A DNA stretch of 64,000 nt from CBDATB01 sp965199745 (GTDB taxonomy: Bacteria > Bacteroidota > Bacteroidia > Cytophagales > Flammeovirgaceae), in NCBI GenBank assembly GCA_965199745.1, contig CBDATB010000015.1, positions 310,001-374,000 of the forward strand, given 5' to 3'. Under the pieces are notes generated by a model, which saw only the letters and a list, made by a program, of their open reading frames with translations, made no database searches and was not told where the DNA came from. Below, one piece after another: positions 1 through 9,683 of this stretch. The position numbers and the translations under genes were made by a program. The number at the start of each line of letters is the position of its first letter. Within the stretch, counting starts at the first letter, position 1.

Positions 1-25
1 GTAGTATATTTTAGCAATTTATTAT

Positions 26-1534
26 TCAACTGTTCATAGATATAAGGAACTCATCATTGTTTTTTGTTCCTTTCATATTTTCTAGCAAGAACTCCATAGC
101 TTCGTTAGAATTCATATCTGCCATATATTTTCTTAATATCCATACTCTCGATAATGTGTCTTTATCGAGTAATAATTCTTCTCTTCGCGTGCCGGAAGCC
201 GGTACATCAATAGCCGGATATATTCTTTTATTTGAGAGTTTTCTGTCGAGTTGTAGCTCCATATTGCCTGTACCTTTAAACTCTTCAAAGATTACTTCGT
301 CCATTTTAGAGCCTGTTTCTATAAGTGCAGTAGCAAGTATGGTCAATGAACCGCCGTTTTCTACATTTCTGGCGGCACCAAAAAATCTTTTGGGTTTGTG
401 TAATGCGTTGGCATCCACACCACCCGAAAGTATCTTTCCTGAAGAAGGTGCTACCGTGTTGTGTGCTCTGGCTAGCCTAGTAATAGAGTCTAGTAGGATA
501 ATTACATCATGGCCACACTCTACCATTCTTTTGGCTTTTTCCAATACGATGGAAGATACCTTTACATGCCTTTCGGCTGTTTCATCAAAAGTAGAAGAAA
601 TCACTTCTGCATGTACGCTTCTTGCCATGTCGGTAACTTCTTCGGGGCGTTCGTCAATAAGTAGTATAATCAAGTAGCATTCGGGATGGTTTTTAGCAAT
701 GGCATTGGCTACTTCTTTTAGCAGCACTGTTTTGCCCGTTTTGGGTTGTGCTACAACCATCCCGCGCTGCCCTTTACCAATAGGGGAAAATAAGTCGAGT
801 ATTCTGGTAGAATAGCTATCAAATTTTGCGCTTAGGTTGAGTCTTTCATTAGGAAATAAAGGGGTTAAGTATTCAAAAGGAACACGATCTCTAATTTGAT
901 CGGTGGTTTTGCCGTTAACGAGTTCTATTCTCAGTAAAGCAAAGTATTTCTCCCCTTCCTTCGGCGGTCTGATTTGACCTTGCACCGTATCTCCCGTTTT
1001 TAAACCGAACAGTTTGATTTGAGATGGTGACACATAAATATCATCTGGGCTTGCTAGATAATTATAGTCTGAAGAACGCAAAAAACCATAACCATCCTGC
1101 ATAATTTCCAACACTCCTTCATTAGATATAACACCATCAAAGTCTTTGGTTTGCACACCGGAATCTTTTGGCTTTTTTTTATGTTCGTTTTCCTGACTTA
1201 CATAAGTTTCTTTATTTTTGATACTAGATCCTAGTACTTTGTTGGAAGCATCTCTATGATTTGCGGTAGGCGTATTATTTGAGCTTTGCTGCTTAACATT
1301 TTCTCTTTTCACCTTACTAGGTCTCTTTTCTGGTTCTTTTATCAATATTTTTTTTTCTTTTTTCGTGTCTTTTCTGATGTTTTCTGCTACCGCCGGGTTT
1401 ACTGCTTGCTGATCTAGTATTTTGTAGATGAGTTCTTTTTTAGCCAGTTTCGCATGGTTTTTTAAATCCAGTTTTTCTGCAATAACTTTCAACTCTGAAA
1501 GCAAACAGATTTCTAATTCTTCAATCGTATACAT
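26..1534 (-). CDS. rho: Transcription termination factor Rho
   Basis: Hexameric RNA-dependent ATPase that ends transcription of untranslated RNA. The 502-residue protein has a Rho_N-like helical domain (about 1-46), a Lys/Asn/Ser-rich low-complexity linker (about 50-132), a cold-shock-type RNA-binding domain (about 135-207) and a RecA-like motor. Walker A is PKTGKT (about 264-269), Walker B lies in VIILLDSITRLARA, and an R-loop-like KGTGNMEL follows. It is longer than E. coli Rho (about 420 residues) because of the linker; long Rho insertions are known in Bacteroidota. The start ATG sits at 1532-1534. Upstream are 468 bases without a gene, room for a regulated leader, but no attenuator is proven here. 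Identity is very secure. Confidence 0.97.
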   Translation of the reverse strand: MYTIEELEICLLSELKVIAEKLDLKNHAKLAKKELIYKILDQQAVNPAVAENIRKDTKKEKKILIKEPEKRPSKVKRENVKQQSSNNTPTANHRDASNKVLGSSIKNKETYVSQENEHKKKPKDSGVQTKDFDGVISNEGVLEIMQDGYGFLRSSDYNYLASPDDIYVSPSQIKLFGLKTGDTVQGQIRPPKEGEKYFALLRIELVNGKTTDQIRDRVPFEYLTPLFPNERLNLSAKFDSYSTRILDLFSPIGKGQRGMVVAQPKTGKTVLLKEVANAIAKNHPECYLIILLIDERPEEVTDMARSVHAEVISSTFDETAERHVKVSSIVLEKAKRMVECGHDVIILLDSITRLARAHNTVAPSSGKILSGGVDANALHKPKRFFGAARNVENGGSLTILATALIETGSKMDEVIFEEFKGTGNMELQLDRKLSNKRIYPAIDVPASGTRREELLLDKDTLSRVWILRKYMADMNSNEAMEFLLENMKGTKNNDEFLISMNS

Positions 1535-2002
1535 AAATAACTAAGGGATGTTAATAAAATTAAGCATTTGACAGTAGCTCGAAGGGGGGCTTCGGACAAG
1601 ATCTATTGTTTATGAAGCGAGGGCAAAAAAAATGTCTTACTCAAATTGTAAAGTTTTCCTTGATTTGCACTAGCGTGTCCTTAAGCGGGTTTGTTTTGAC
1701 ACTAATCTCTCATCGAGAGATGATACTCTGACATTTGACGATGCAATTATATGGTATATAAATGAAAATCACAAAAAACCTAAAATATTTTAGACCCTCA
1801 ATTCACTACAGTTCGTATATTTTTTCTCATTACAACGGTTTACATATAAGGTGCGGACAGCACCATGTCGGCACATAATTTATTTTACCTAATTTAAACT
1901 GCATTATTTTGATAGGCAGAAAAACACACCATATCAGCTGTATTCAACTGTTTTTGGAGTATTTTTTTATGATATTGTAAAGGTTTTGCTCATTTCTTTC
2001 CT
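1535..2002. other. Intergenic region, rho leader and tolC downstream
   Basis: No coding frame is convincing in these 468 bases. Two small inverted repeats are visible: a perfect 7-bp stem with a 3-base loop at 1705-1721, and a 5-bp GGTGC/GCACC stem at 1850-1864. A third, CGAAG/CTTCG around a G5 loop, lies at 1580-1594. None is followed by a T tract. They could belong to a rho leader or to the 3' end of the efflux operon, but I cannot assign a role. Confidence 0.4.
1705..1721. repeat. Perfect 7-bp inverted repeat in rho leader region
   Basis: ATCTCTC and GAGAGAT flank the 3-base loop ATC, giving a perfect 17-base hairpin or operator-like dyad about 170 bases upstream of the rho start. No U tract follows on either strand, so a simple terminator is unlikely. 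Function unknown. Confidence 0.35.
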
Positions 2003-3364
2003 TTATTCATAGTTACCCAGCAATCCCCCACTCAAGCGAAACAAATCTGTTTCGGCAGTAATCAAATTAAAAACAGATTCTAGCTCAGACAAAGCAGCAT
2101 TCAAATAGGTTGTCTGAATTTGACGATAGTCAAAGGAGTTGATAGTACCAGTTTTTAATCTTTGCTCGCTTAATTCTAGATTGGTTTTAGCTACTTCTTT
2201 ATTTCTACTGTTGAGGTTGAAAAGTTGGCGGCGTGTATTATATAAATCTAAAGCGTCAGACAGCTGCTTATACAAATCTTGTTCTATTTTTTCTATTCTT
2301 ACTCTGCTTTGAATTTCTTTGAGTTTTGCATTTTCTACTGCCCTTCTCAGCTTGCCGCCACTAAATAGCATGATACTGGCAGTGAGGTTAAGGTAAGGTC
2401 CATAATTATATCCTCCTTGGTGTCCGTTTAGTAATGCAAAGCCGCCAGTGGTATCTTCAGGGTCAGGCCCTATGTAATCACCAATGTTATTTGTAATATC
2501 GGCTCTATAACCTGCATTTAAGTCTATCTTGGGTAGTAAGTCTGTCTTGCTAATACGCAAATCATAAGATGAGAGCTGCAAAGCGATGTGTTCTTTTTTG
2601 AGCGTATAGTTGCTGCTTTTGGTTTTTTCAAAAAGTTCTTCCAGATCATATGGCTTTGGACTAGTAATATGGAGTGTTTCGTAAAGGTTATAAGTCTTAT
2701 TGACTGCTTTTTCTCCAATTACTTGATTGAGTACTCTATTAGCATTATTGAGTGCTAATAACTGATTGATCAGGCTAATAGAGTCTGCTAAATAGTTAGA
2801 TTCTTGCTGTAATAATTCAAAACTTCCTCCTGTACCCAATTCTTTTTGTAAGCGGGCATATTCATATTTGTCTTTAGAGAGTTCAAGCACTTGCCTACGA
2901 ACGTTTAGTTTTTGTTTTTCAAGCACTAACTGATAGTAGTTTTGAACAATTGATTGAATAGCTTTCTCTATTATTATCCGTACATCTGTTTCGCTTTGTT
3001 CTTGTAATTTTTCAAGTCTTTTTTTAGATAAAACTACTTTTTGTCCGTTAAATAGCGTCCACTGGACAGATAAGTTGGGTTGTGTGACAAGGGAGTTTGA
3101 GGTTGTCAGGACAGGAAACGGAGAGGCTGGCAAACTCGTTGAGTTATTATTATTCTGTCCGATGCTAAAGCTAACATTCGGATAACGTCCTGCTTCACCC
3201 CAGTTATTGTTATTTTTTGCAGTTTGCACATCGTAGGTCTGTATGCGAATATCGAAGTTTTTTTCCATCCCGATACGAATAGCATCTTTTAAAGTCAGTT
3301 TTTCCTGAGCCATCAGCCCGAAAGGCATGAGTACAAAGATAATTTGCGTAAAAGTTCTTTTCAT
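2003..3364 (-). CDS. TolC-family outer-membrane efflux protein
   Basis: Outer-membrane channel of a tripartite efflux pump or type I exporter. The 453-residue product begins with a signal peptide ending near LMAQ (residues 1-20), followed by EKLTLKDAIRIGMEKN, the usual start of the OEP fold. Long amphipathic helices rich in Glu, Lys and Gln with two internal repeats fit the TolC/OprM barrel-plus-coiled-coil plan, and the length is normal for the family. It is the last gene of a minus-strand operon (adaptor, permease, TolC), 92 bases after the permease. The substrate cannot be read from sequence. Confidence 0.9.
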   Translation of the reverse strand: MKRTFTQIIFVLMPFGLMAQEKLTLKDAIRIGMEKNFDIRIQTYDVQTAKNNNNWGEAGRYPNVSFSIGQNNNNSTSLPASPFPVLTTSNSLVTQPNLSVQWTLFNGQKVVLSKKRLEKLQEQSETDVRIIIEKAIQSIVQNYYQLVLEKQKLNVRRQVLELSKDKYEYARLQKELGTGGSFELLQQESNYLADSISLINQLLALNNANRVLNQVIGEKAVNKTYNLYETLHITSPKPYDLEELFEKTKSSNYTLKKEHIALQLSSYDLRISKTDLLPKIDLNAGYRADITNNIGDYIGPDPEDTTGGFALLNGHQGGYNYGPYLNLTASIMLFSGGKLRRAVENAKLKEIQSRVRIEKIEQDLYKQLSDALDLYNTRRQLFNLNSRNKEVAKTNLELSEQRLKTGTINSFDYRQIQTTYLNAALSELESVFNLITAETDLFRLSGGLLGNYE

Positions 3365-3456
3365 TATTTTATTTTTTTGTTATTCAGACTTTTGATTTAG
3401 CTATAAAAGTTACCTCTCCCAAATTTAAAAATACGATGAAAAACTCGGATAGATTT

Positions 3457-6400
3457 TCAATCATATACGGTTTCTTTTTTTTCTAATTCAATAGCATTGG
3501 TATACTCATTCTCTTGCAACAAAGATTCTTTATCGATATCAATAATTGCCCGTTCTACCTTTTCGCGTATCGGTTTCTCATCCACCCATAGCCATTTGGC
3601 ATAGAATCTGACTGTATTGAAATAGAGAATAATGACTGGAAAAAATAATAAAATAACAAAAGTACCTATCAATACGCCGAAAGCAATGGCTACCGCCATA
3701 GGCTTGAGAAACTGTGCGCTAAAAGTAGTTTCATAGATAATCGGAAAGAGGCCTAGTACTGTAGTAACTGAAGTAAGAATAATTGGCCTGAAACGAGCAA
3801 GCCCAGCATCATAGGCGGCATCATATACTTTCATGCCTCTAAGTAAATTGCGATTGTAGCGGTCAAGAAAGACGACAGCATCGTTAATAATAACTCCTGA
3901 AAGTGCAATTAGCCCCCAAAAACTCAGAATAGACACCGGAATGCCAATAATACCATGCCCTAAAATGGCACCTATCCAGCCTAGGGGGATCATAGCTAAA
4001 ATCATTACAGTTTGGTAAAAAGATTTAAAGTGTATCATAATTAGTATTGCTATGACACAGGCAGCCGTACCAAAATACTGTACTATCTCTTGTAATCCTC
4101 GCGAGCTTTCTTGTGCTTGACCTCCGTAGCTGACTTTGACAGAATTATACCTTTTTTGCACTACAGGAATGATTTCTTCTTTTACTCTTGCCAGTAAGTT
4201 AGCTACATCTCCTTCAGGGTCTATCATATCTGCTTCTACTGCTACGGTGCGAGCTGTTTCGTAGTGCTTGATGTCTGCTATTCCTCTGCTTACCCGATAA
4301 TCTGCCACCTGTTGCATGGGGTATTCTTTTGCTCCTACTTTTACCCTCATGTCTTCAAATTGCCCGAGCGTTTTTCTTCCTTTTTTCGGGTAACGTACCC
4401 ATACTTTTACTTCTTCAGTACCTTTTTGTAGACGTTGGACTTCTTCTCCAAAAAAGCCCTGCCTAACTTGCTTGACTACTTCATTTTGACTAAGTCCCAG
4501 AAAATAAGCTTTGGGTAGTAGGTCGATGGACAATTCTCGCTTGCCCACGTGTGCATCGTCTTGTACTTCTTTGAGTTCGGCAAACTTTTCGAGTTCGGTT
4601 TTAAGAAATTCTTTTGCTTCGGTAAGTTCTTGGGTATTTTTGCTTTGCAGGCGAATATAAACCGGTTTGCCCCATCGCCCACCAGAGCCAACTGTGAGTT
4701 TTTCAGCTTCGGGTACTTTACCTATTTTTTTTCTGACGCGTTCCAATAAGCCACGTGCACTAATCGGGTCGCTTTTTTCAAACTCGCGATGAAACAGAGA
4801 AAGAGATCCTGCGTGTGCTCCACTTTCCGATCCGTCGTTTGTGCCACCCACAAAAGCAAAAGTAAAGTCGATGTAGTCGGTAGTATCATTAAATTCTTGC
4901 TTGAGTTCTTGGTTAAGTTCCCAAATTTTTCGTTCAAATTCTTCTAGTTTAGTAGCCACTTTCTCTTCGCGTGTGCCGGGCTTATAGATCAGATTGACAT
5001 CGAAATTAAAGAAAGGAATATCTGGAAAGAAAGTAGTCTTAATAAATCCTCCCTGCATAAGACCTATAGTTAAGGGAAAAAGTGCTATCAAGCAAGCCAC
5101 AGATACCCACTTATATTTCATAGTAAACTGCAAGGCTTTGCCGTAGAGATTATTTTTCAGGAAATTAATCGTAGTATCGAGCGAATACCTAAGGACATTA
5201 TTTTTGCTACGAACCCTGAGGATGTGTTTGCTGGCTAGGTGTGAAGGAAGGATTAAAAACGCTTCTATGAGCGAAAATATCAGGCTAAAAACAACCACAA
5301 AAGCCATTTCAAATAAAAATTCAAAGCCTCCGCTCAGCATTAAAAGTGGTGTGAAAGCAACGATAGTCGTGGTTACTGAAGTCGTTACAGCTGGCAATAC
5401 CTCCATAGTTCCATCTAAAGCCGCTTGATGGGGGGGTTTCCCTTTTTCAAAATGTGAGAAGATATTTTCTGCAATAACAATACCGTCATCTACCAAAATT
5501 CCGATAACGAGTATCATGCCAAACAATGAAATAACATTAATGGTGATGCCATATGCACCGGCGATCATAAACATGCCTAAAAAGGAAGCCGGAATACCCC
5601 AAGCTACCCACATCGATAAGCGTAAACTTAAGAAAAAGCCCAGAGAAACTAGTACCAAAATTAAACCCACCGTGCCATTATTAATCAATAAATCAAGCCT
5701 TTGTTGGAGGATTTTCATGGAGTCGAAGGCAACGGTCATCTGAATATTTTGATGGATAGCATTAAAATTTTTGGTGTATTCCTTCATATATTTTGAAATT
5801 CGACCTAAATCTTCTTCAATGAGCTTTTCTATCCGAATAAAGATGGCAGTTTTGCCATTGAGAGTAGAATAATTGGGTACTTCTTCAAATTGCTCTTTCA
5901 CTTGGGCAATATCTCTTAGTAATAAGTTTCCACCATCGGCATTAGCCCGCAAAATAATTTCACTGATTCTATCAGCCTCCGATTTTTTGGTATTTGAACG
6001 GATAAGCAGCTCCTCGCTAGAAGCCTTAATTGAACCAGCTGATATATTTTTGTTATTATTTTTGACTGCGCTGGCAACTTGGTCGAAAGTCAAGCCGTAG
6101 CGCAACAGATTTTCTTCAGACACTTCAATAGATATTTCCGTGTTTGGCACGCCTACTATATTAATTTGTGAAACAACGCCTTCGGCAAGCAATTCGTCTT
6201 TGACGTCTTCTGCATATCTTTTCAACGTAGCTAAATCTACATCGCCACTCAGTGCGACCCATTGTGCTAAATTTCTGAATTTTTGTTTGAAAACGACTGG
6301 GCGTTCAGCATCAACAGGTAGAGAGTTAATTCTATCTACTGCATTTTTTACTTCCGTATATACTTCGTCTAGGTTGTAGCCTTTGAGTACACTAATTCTT

Positions 6401-6678
6401 ATGTCGGCACTATTTTCTGAAGAAGTAGAACTAATCTCATCGATACCCGCTATATTTTTTATTGCTTGTTCTATTTTTAGGGTAATACCTTCCTCCATTT
6501 CTTCTGGAGATGCACCGGGGTAGGCAATAGAAACGTTAATAACGCGTACTTCTGTTTCGGGAAAGTAAGACGTTTTTAGGGCAAAAAAACCTAATAAACC
6601 TCCTGCAACTAGCACGGCAATTAAAATATTTGACAGGATGCTGTATTTAATGAAATAAGCTATTATATGGCGAATCAT
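3457..6678 (-). CDS. RND efflux transporter permease (AcrB/MexB-like)
   Basis: Inner-membrane proton/drug antiporter of the RND superfamily, 1073 residues, close to the usual length of 1030-1060. The first transmembrane helix is at about 10-32, two large periplasmic loops are present, and the proton-relay Asp pair is visible in GILVDDGIVIAENI. The second half carries the matching SGVIINDAVVFLDRYN segment. The sequence resembles the divergent Bacteroidota/Proteobacteria multidrug branch more than heavy-metal HME pumps. It lies 91 bases after the adaptor and 92 before tolC, all one transcriptional direction. The short C-terminal tail (about 35 residues, Glu/Lys-rich) is cytoplasmic and unremarkable. 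Confidence 0.93.
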   Translation of the reverse strand: MIRHIIAYFIKYSILSNILIAVLVAGGLLGFFALKTSYFPETEVRVINVSIAYPGASPEEMEEGITLKIEQAIKNIAGIDEISSTSSENSADIRISVLKGYNLDEVYTEVKNAVDRINSLPVDAERPVVFKQKFRNLAQWVALSGDVDLATLKRYAEDVKDELLAEGVVSQINIVGVPNTEISIEVSEENLLRYGLTFDQVASAVKNNNKNISAGSIKASSEELLIRSNTKKSEADRISEIILRANADGGNLLLRDIAQVKEQFEEVPNYSTLNGKTAIFIRIEKLIEEDLGRISKYMKEYTKNFNAIHQNIQMTVAFDSMKILQQRLDLLINNGTVGLILVLVSLGFFLSLRLSMWVAWGIPASFLGMFMIAGAYGITINVISLFGMILVIGILVDDGIVIAENIFSHFEKGKPPHQAALDGTMEVLPAVTTSVTTTIVAFTPLLMLSGGFEFLFEMAFVVVFSLIFSLIEAFLILPSHLASKHILRVRSKNNVLRYSLDTTINFLKNNLYGKALQFTMKYKWVSVACLIALFPLTIGLMQGGFIKTTFFPDIPFFNFDVNLIYKPGTREEKVATKLEEFERKIWELNQELKQEFNDTTDYIDFTFAFVGGTNDGSESGAHAGSLSLFHREFEKSDPISARGLLERVRKKIGKVPEAEKLTVGSGGRWGKPVYIRLQSKNTQELTEAKEFLKTELEKFAELKEVQDDAHVGKRELSIDLLPKAYFLGLSQNEVVKQVRQGFFGEEVQRLQKGTEEVKVWVRYPKKGRKTLGQFEDMRVKVGAKEYPMQQVADYRVSRGIADIKHYETARTVAVEADMIDPEGDVANLLARVKEEIIPVVQKRYNSVKVSYGGQAQESSRGLQEIVQYFGTAACVIAILIMIHFKSFYQTVMILAMIPLGWIGAILGHGIIGIPVSILSFWGLIALSGVIINDAVVFLDRYNRNLLRGMKVYDAAYDAGLARFRPIILTSVTTVLGLFPIIYETTFSAQFLKPMAVAIAFGVLIGTFVILLFFPVIILYFNTVRFYAKWLWVDEKPIREKVERAIIDIDKESLLQENEYTNAIELEKKETVYD

Positions 6679-6769
6679 TTTTTCATAATATAGGTTATGG
6701 ACAATAAAATTAGGAGTGTTTTGGCAGTAAACTAATTAAAAGGACAAGATGGTAGTTTAGCAGTAATCA

Positions 6770-7903
6770 TCACTCATCATCAAGTTTCAATTTTACTGCT
6801 TTCATGCCTTCGTAAACGTTAACTAACGGTTCGATAACTAAGTCTGTACCTGGTGTTAATCCGGAGATGATAACAGATTCTGCATTGAGTTTATGTATCT
6901 TAATTTCTTGTGTTTTCAGCAGGCTATCTTCTACAGTGTATACTTGGTTTGTATTGATTACGGCTCTTCTGTCTATTTCCATCACACGGTCTATTGATTC
7001 ACCCGGAATGCTTACCCGAAGATACATGCCTTCATAAACAGGATATTTGTTGGACCGAATGCTAACGTATATATTAATAGACTGTGTGTTAGGATTTACT
7101 ACCTGACCGATACGCGCCACTTTTCCTTCCCATTGGCGACTTTGGTCTTCGGTGCTTATAATAGCTTTTTTGCCTTTATCTATCCATTTTATTTCGTCGA
7201 TATTGACTGTTGCTTTCAGCTCTAAGTTTCCTGTTTCAACAATTTTGGCAATCTTCGTACCCGGATTGACAAAAGAGCCTGTTTGAAAGTCAACTTGCGA
7301 GATAGTACCGCTAAAGGGTGCTTTAATGGTGTGTTTTGTCAAATTTATTTCTTTACTTTTGATAGAATAGTAATTGGTGAAAATGTTTTTAGTAGCCAAG
7401 TAGGTTTTCTCTTGAGAAGAAGAAACTGCTGGCAATTCGGCTAAAGGTTTTTCTACATCAATAGACTCAAAGTAGTTTTTCCATTTTTCAAAACTTTGGC
7501 TAAAATCTATTTTAAAATCCGGTAAAATAGAAGCTAAGTCTTTCAAAAAGCTACTGCGTTCTGAAACCAAATTGAGCAGAGCTTCTGTATCATCTACTTT
7601 AAACAAAATCATCCCTTTATAAAAACGCTGCCCCTCTTTTAATGGAATATCGCCGCCTGTAATCCTTCCTTGCACTTCTGGAATTACATCAAGTGGCAAG
7701 GAAGAAGTAACCCTTCCGAAAGCAATGACCCGAGTAGACACCTTGCCATAAGACACAGGTGAAGTCTTCACAAATTTGATCCTCTCAGGGCTGGCTACTT
7801 TTTTGGGCTCCTCTTTCATATTAGACAACTGCGTTGATGCCACAAGAGAACCACCCAGAATAAATATACATATCAATACAATGGTAACTTGCCTTTTTTT
7901 CAT
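6770..7903 (-). CDS. RND efflux periplasmic adaptor (membrane fusion protein)
   Basis: Periplasmic adaptor that bridges the RND permease and the TolC channel. The 377-residue protein has an N-terminal signal/anchor helix (about 5-25), a biotinyl/lipoyl-like half motif (about 75-115), a central helical hairpin, the second lipoyl half (TIKAPFSGTISQVDFQ, about 190-205), a beta-barrel domain and a C-terminal membrane-proximal domain. It is first in the adaptor-permease-tolC operon. A TATCTTTG element lies about 270 bases upstream on this strand but has no clear partner box. Function in efflux is secure; substrate unknown. Confidence 0.9.
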   Translation of the reverse strand: MKKRQVTIVLICIFILGGSLVASTQLSNMKEEPKKVASPERIKFVKTSPVSYGKVSTRVIAFGRVTSSLPLDVIPEVQGRITGGDIPLKEGQRFYKGMILFKVDDTEALLNLVSERSSFLKDLASILPDFKIDFSQSFEKWKNYFESIDVEKPLAELPAVSSSQEKTYLATKNIFTNYYSIKSKEINLTKHTIKAPFSGTISQVDFQTGSFVNPGTKIAKIVETGNLELKATVNIDEIKWIDKGKKAIISTEDQSRQWEGKVARIGQVVNPNTQSINIYVSIRSNKYPVYEGMYLRVSIPGESIDRVMEIDRRAVINTNQVYTVEDSLLKTQEIKIHKLNAESVIISGLTPGTDLVIEPLVNVYEGMKAVKLKLDDE

Positions 7904-8227
7904 AGTTTAGTATGCTTGTTTTCAAAATTTATTGAGCAGCATTTCAAGCGCAAAAACAGTTTTACGAAATACGCAGTTTCTTATTATTTTAAACATATAA
8001 GAAATTTTCGAGGTTATTATTTTACATCAATTTGCTATGAGCAAGAATAATTTCTCCTCGCTATTCATGGTCACTTTGCTTACGAATGTGGTTTGGCGCG
8101 TCCAAATGAGAAATATGCCTGATGTAGTAATTACACACAACTTTTGCAAATAAGCAATAATTACACGAGTGCAAAGATAGGTAATAAATGATAAACTACT
8201 ACTACTTGCTAGGAAATTTAATTGAAT
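7904..8227. other. Divergent intergenic region between efflux operon and ubiE
   Basis: The 324 bases between two divergent genes should hold both promoters. On the minus strand 8172-8179 reads TATCTTTG, a match to the Bacteroidota -7 box TAnnTTTG, but no TTG box lies at the usual distance upstream. A 99-codon minus-strand frame across 8027-8326 overlaps ubiE and has no recognisable features, so I do not call it a gene. Confidence 0.4.
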
Positions 8228-8950
8228 ATGTCTGTTGTCCCTTATAAAGAAGAGAAAAAACCAAAGAAGATACAGGTTACCCAAATGTTCGATAATATTT
8301 CGGCAAAGTACGACTTTTTGAACCATCTATTAAGTTTGGGTACTGATTTGTATTGGCGAAAACGAGCTATTGCTTTGCTCAAAAATAAAAAAGCTAAAAA
8401 TATACTCGATGTAGCAACAGGAACTGCCGACTTGGCTTTGGAAGCCCTATCGCTCCAACCAGACAAGATCGTCGGTATTGATATTTCGGAGGGAATGCTT
8501 GCAGAGGGGAGAAAAAAAATAGCTAAATACGGTTTTGAAAATACTATTGAATTACGCACTGGCGATTGCGAGAACCTCTCATTTGAAACAGCGAGTTTCG
8601 ATGCGGTGATTGTTGCCTATGGCGTGAGAAACTTTCAAAACCTCGAAAAAGGTTTAGAGCAAATTTATAGAGTGTTGAAAAAAAATGGAACGTTAGTTGT
8701 GCTAGAATTTTCTAAACCGACGACTTTTCCTTTCAAGCAATTATATAACTGCTATTTTAGATACATACTACCCCTTATCGGGCGAGTTATTTCTAAAGAT
8801 CGATCAGCCTATACCTATTTGCCAGAGTCTGTACAGGCTTTTCCTGACGGTAAGCACTTCAATGATCAATTGATTAACATAGGATTTCACTCAGTTACAT
8901 GTATACCCCTAACTTTTGGTATCAGCTCTATTTACACAGGCGAAAAATAA
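8228..8950 (+). CDS. ubiE: Demethylmenaquinone methyltransferase UbiE/MenG
   Basis: Class I SAM-dependent methyltransferase that makes the last step of menaquinone synthesis, methylating demethylmenaquinone. The 240-residue protein shows the family's N-terminal MFDNISAKYDFLNHLLS and SAM motif I ILDVATGTADLAL (about 58-70), then GIDISEGML. The length matches MenG. I chose the ATG at 8228 over an in-frame TTG at 8222. The reverse pair with porT, which starts inside this gene, is a known Bacteroidota arrangement. In this phylum menaquinone is the usual respiratory quinone, so MenG is the better functional name. Confidence 0.94.
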   Translation: MSVVPYKEEKKPKKIQVTQMFDNISAKYDFLNHLLSLGTDLYWRKRAIALLKNKKAKNILDVATGTADLALEALSLQPDKIVGIDISEGMLAEGRKKIAKYGFENTIELRTGDCENLSFETASFDAVIVAYGVRNFQNLEKGLEQIYRVLKKNGTLVVLEFSKPTTFPFKQLYNCYFRYILPLIGRVISKDRSAYTYLPESVQAFPDGKHFNDQLINIGFHSVTCIPLTFGISSIYTGEK

Positions 8951-9636
8951 TAATTTCTACCTTTTTGATAGCAGACTTTTGGCTTTGTCCTATGCAAAGT
9001 CAAGCACAAAAAACCATTCAGCTGCCTAATTACGATTTGAAAAATTTGCATTATGGCCTTCAGCTAGGACTCTACCGTTCTTATGGCTATATCACGCCTA
9101 GTGCTAGTTTTGCCCAGCAAGATACGATGAACATTATTGACGTCTCTAATCCGGGGTTTTCCATTGGTTTTATCCTAAATGTCGCACTTTGGGACGTATA
9201 CTGGAATTTCAGAATTTTACCTAATTTTGCTTATTACGCCCGCGAAATATCTTTCCAAGATATACTCACAGGTGAGCAAATCCTAAAAAGTAGTGAGACG
9301 TATTTTCTGGAGATACCTGTGTTATTAAAATATAAGTCGAAACGCCGAGTCAACAAGCGTATGTACATAATAGCCGGTTTAGTACCCTCTTTTAGGGTAG
9401 GTACCAAAGTGGAGGGTAACGAAGACGATAGTATTCCTTATGCATCTTTTAATTTTGAAATTACTTACGGTTTCGGGCTAAGTAGTTTTCAGAAGTATGT
9501 AAGTTTTGCCCCAGAAATTCGTTTTAGCCATGGCATTCAGGATATATTGGGTACTGGTATATCAAATGAATTTACTCAACAAATCAGCAAAATTACTACT
9601 CTTAAAGTAGGATTATATCTTAACTTTGAGGGCTGA
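8899..9636 (+). CDS. porT: Type IX secretion/gliding outer-membrane protein PorT
   Basis: PorT-family integral outer-membrane protein needed for type IX secretion. The 245-residue product has a long n-region followed by a signal peptide (RKIIISTFLIADFW, cleavage near QSQAQ at about 36), then alternating beta strands of a small barrel with the PorT-like segments HYGLQLGLYRSYGY and FEITYGFGLS. It starts 52 bases before the ubiE stop, in another frame; no later in-frame ATG would preserve the signal peptide. The ubiE-porT neighbourhood is conserved in Bacteroidota and supports the call. A strong hairpin follows its stop. The generic alternative is an outer-membrane beta-barrel protein. Confidence 0.83.
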   Translation: MYTPNFWYQLYLHRRKIIISTFLIADFWLCPMQSQAQKTIQLPNYDLKNLHYGLQLGLYRSYGYITPSASFAQQDTMNIIDVSNPGFSIGFILNVALWDVYWNFRILPNFAYYAREISFQDILTGEQILKSSETYFLEIPVLLKYKSKRRVNKRMYIIAGLVPSFRVGTKVEGNEDDSIPYASFNFEITYGFGLSSFQKYVSFAPEIRFSHGIQDILGTGISNEFTQQISKITTLKVGLYLNFEG

Positions 9637-9640
9637 TAGT

Positions 9641-9683
9641 AGCCGCTAAACGATTAGTTTGTTTGGCGGCTGTATATTTTTTT
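9641..9683 (+). terminator. Rho-independent terminator after porT
   Basis: An 11-bp stem (AGCCGCTAAAC with GTTTGGCGGCT, one G-U pair) with a 9-base loop begins four bases after the porT stop and is followed by a T-rich run (GTATATTTTTTT). It overlaps the 3' end of the convergent asnB gene. Confidence 0.75.

Noticed and set aside
57..677. 206-codon plus-strand open frame opposite rho
   Set aside because: It mirrors the rho coding strand, has no recognisable domain and no start context; a shadow of rho.
8027..8326. 99-codon minus-strand frame upstream of and across the ubiE start
   Set aside because: It overlaps ubiE, has no recognisable content, and lies in the likely promoter region.
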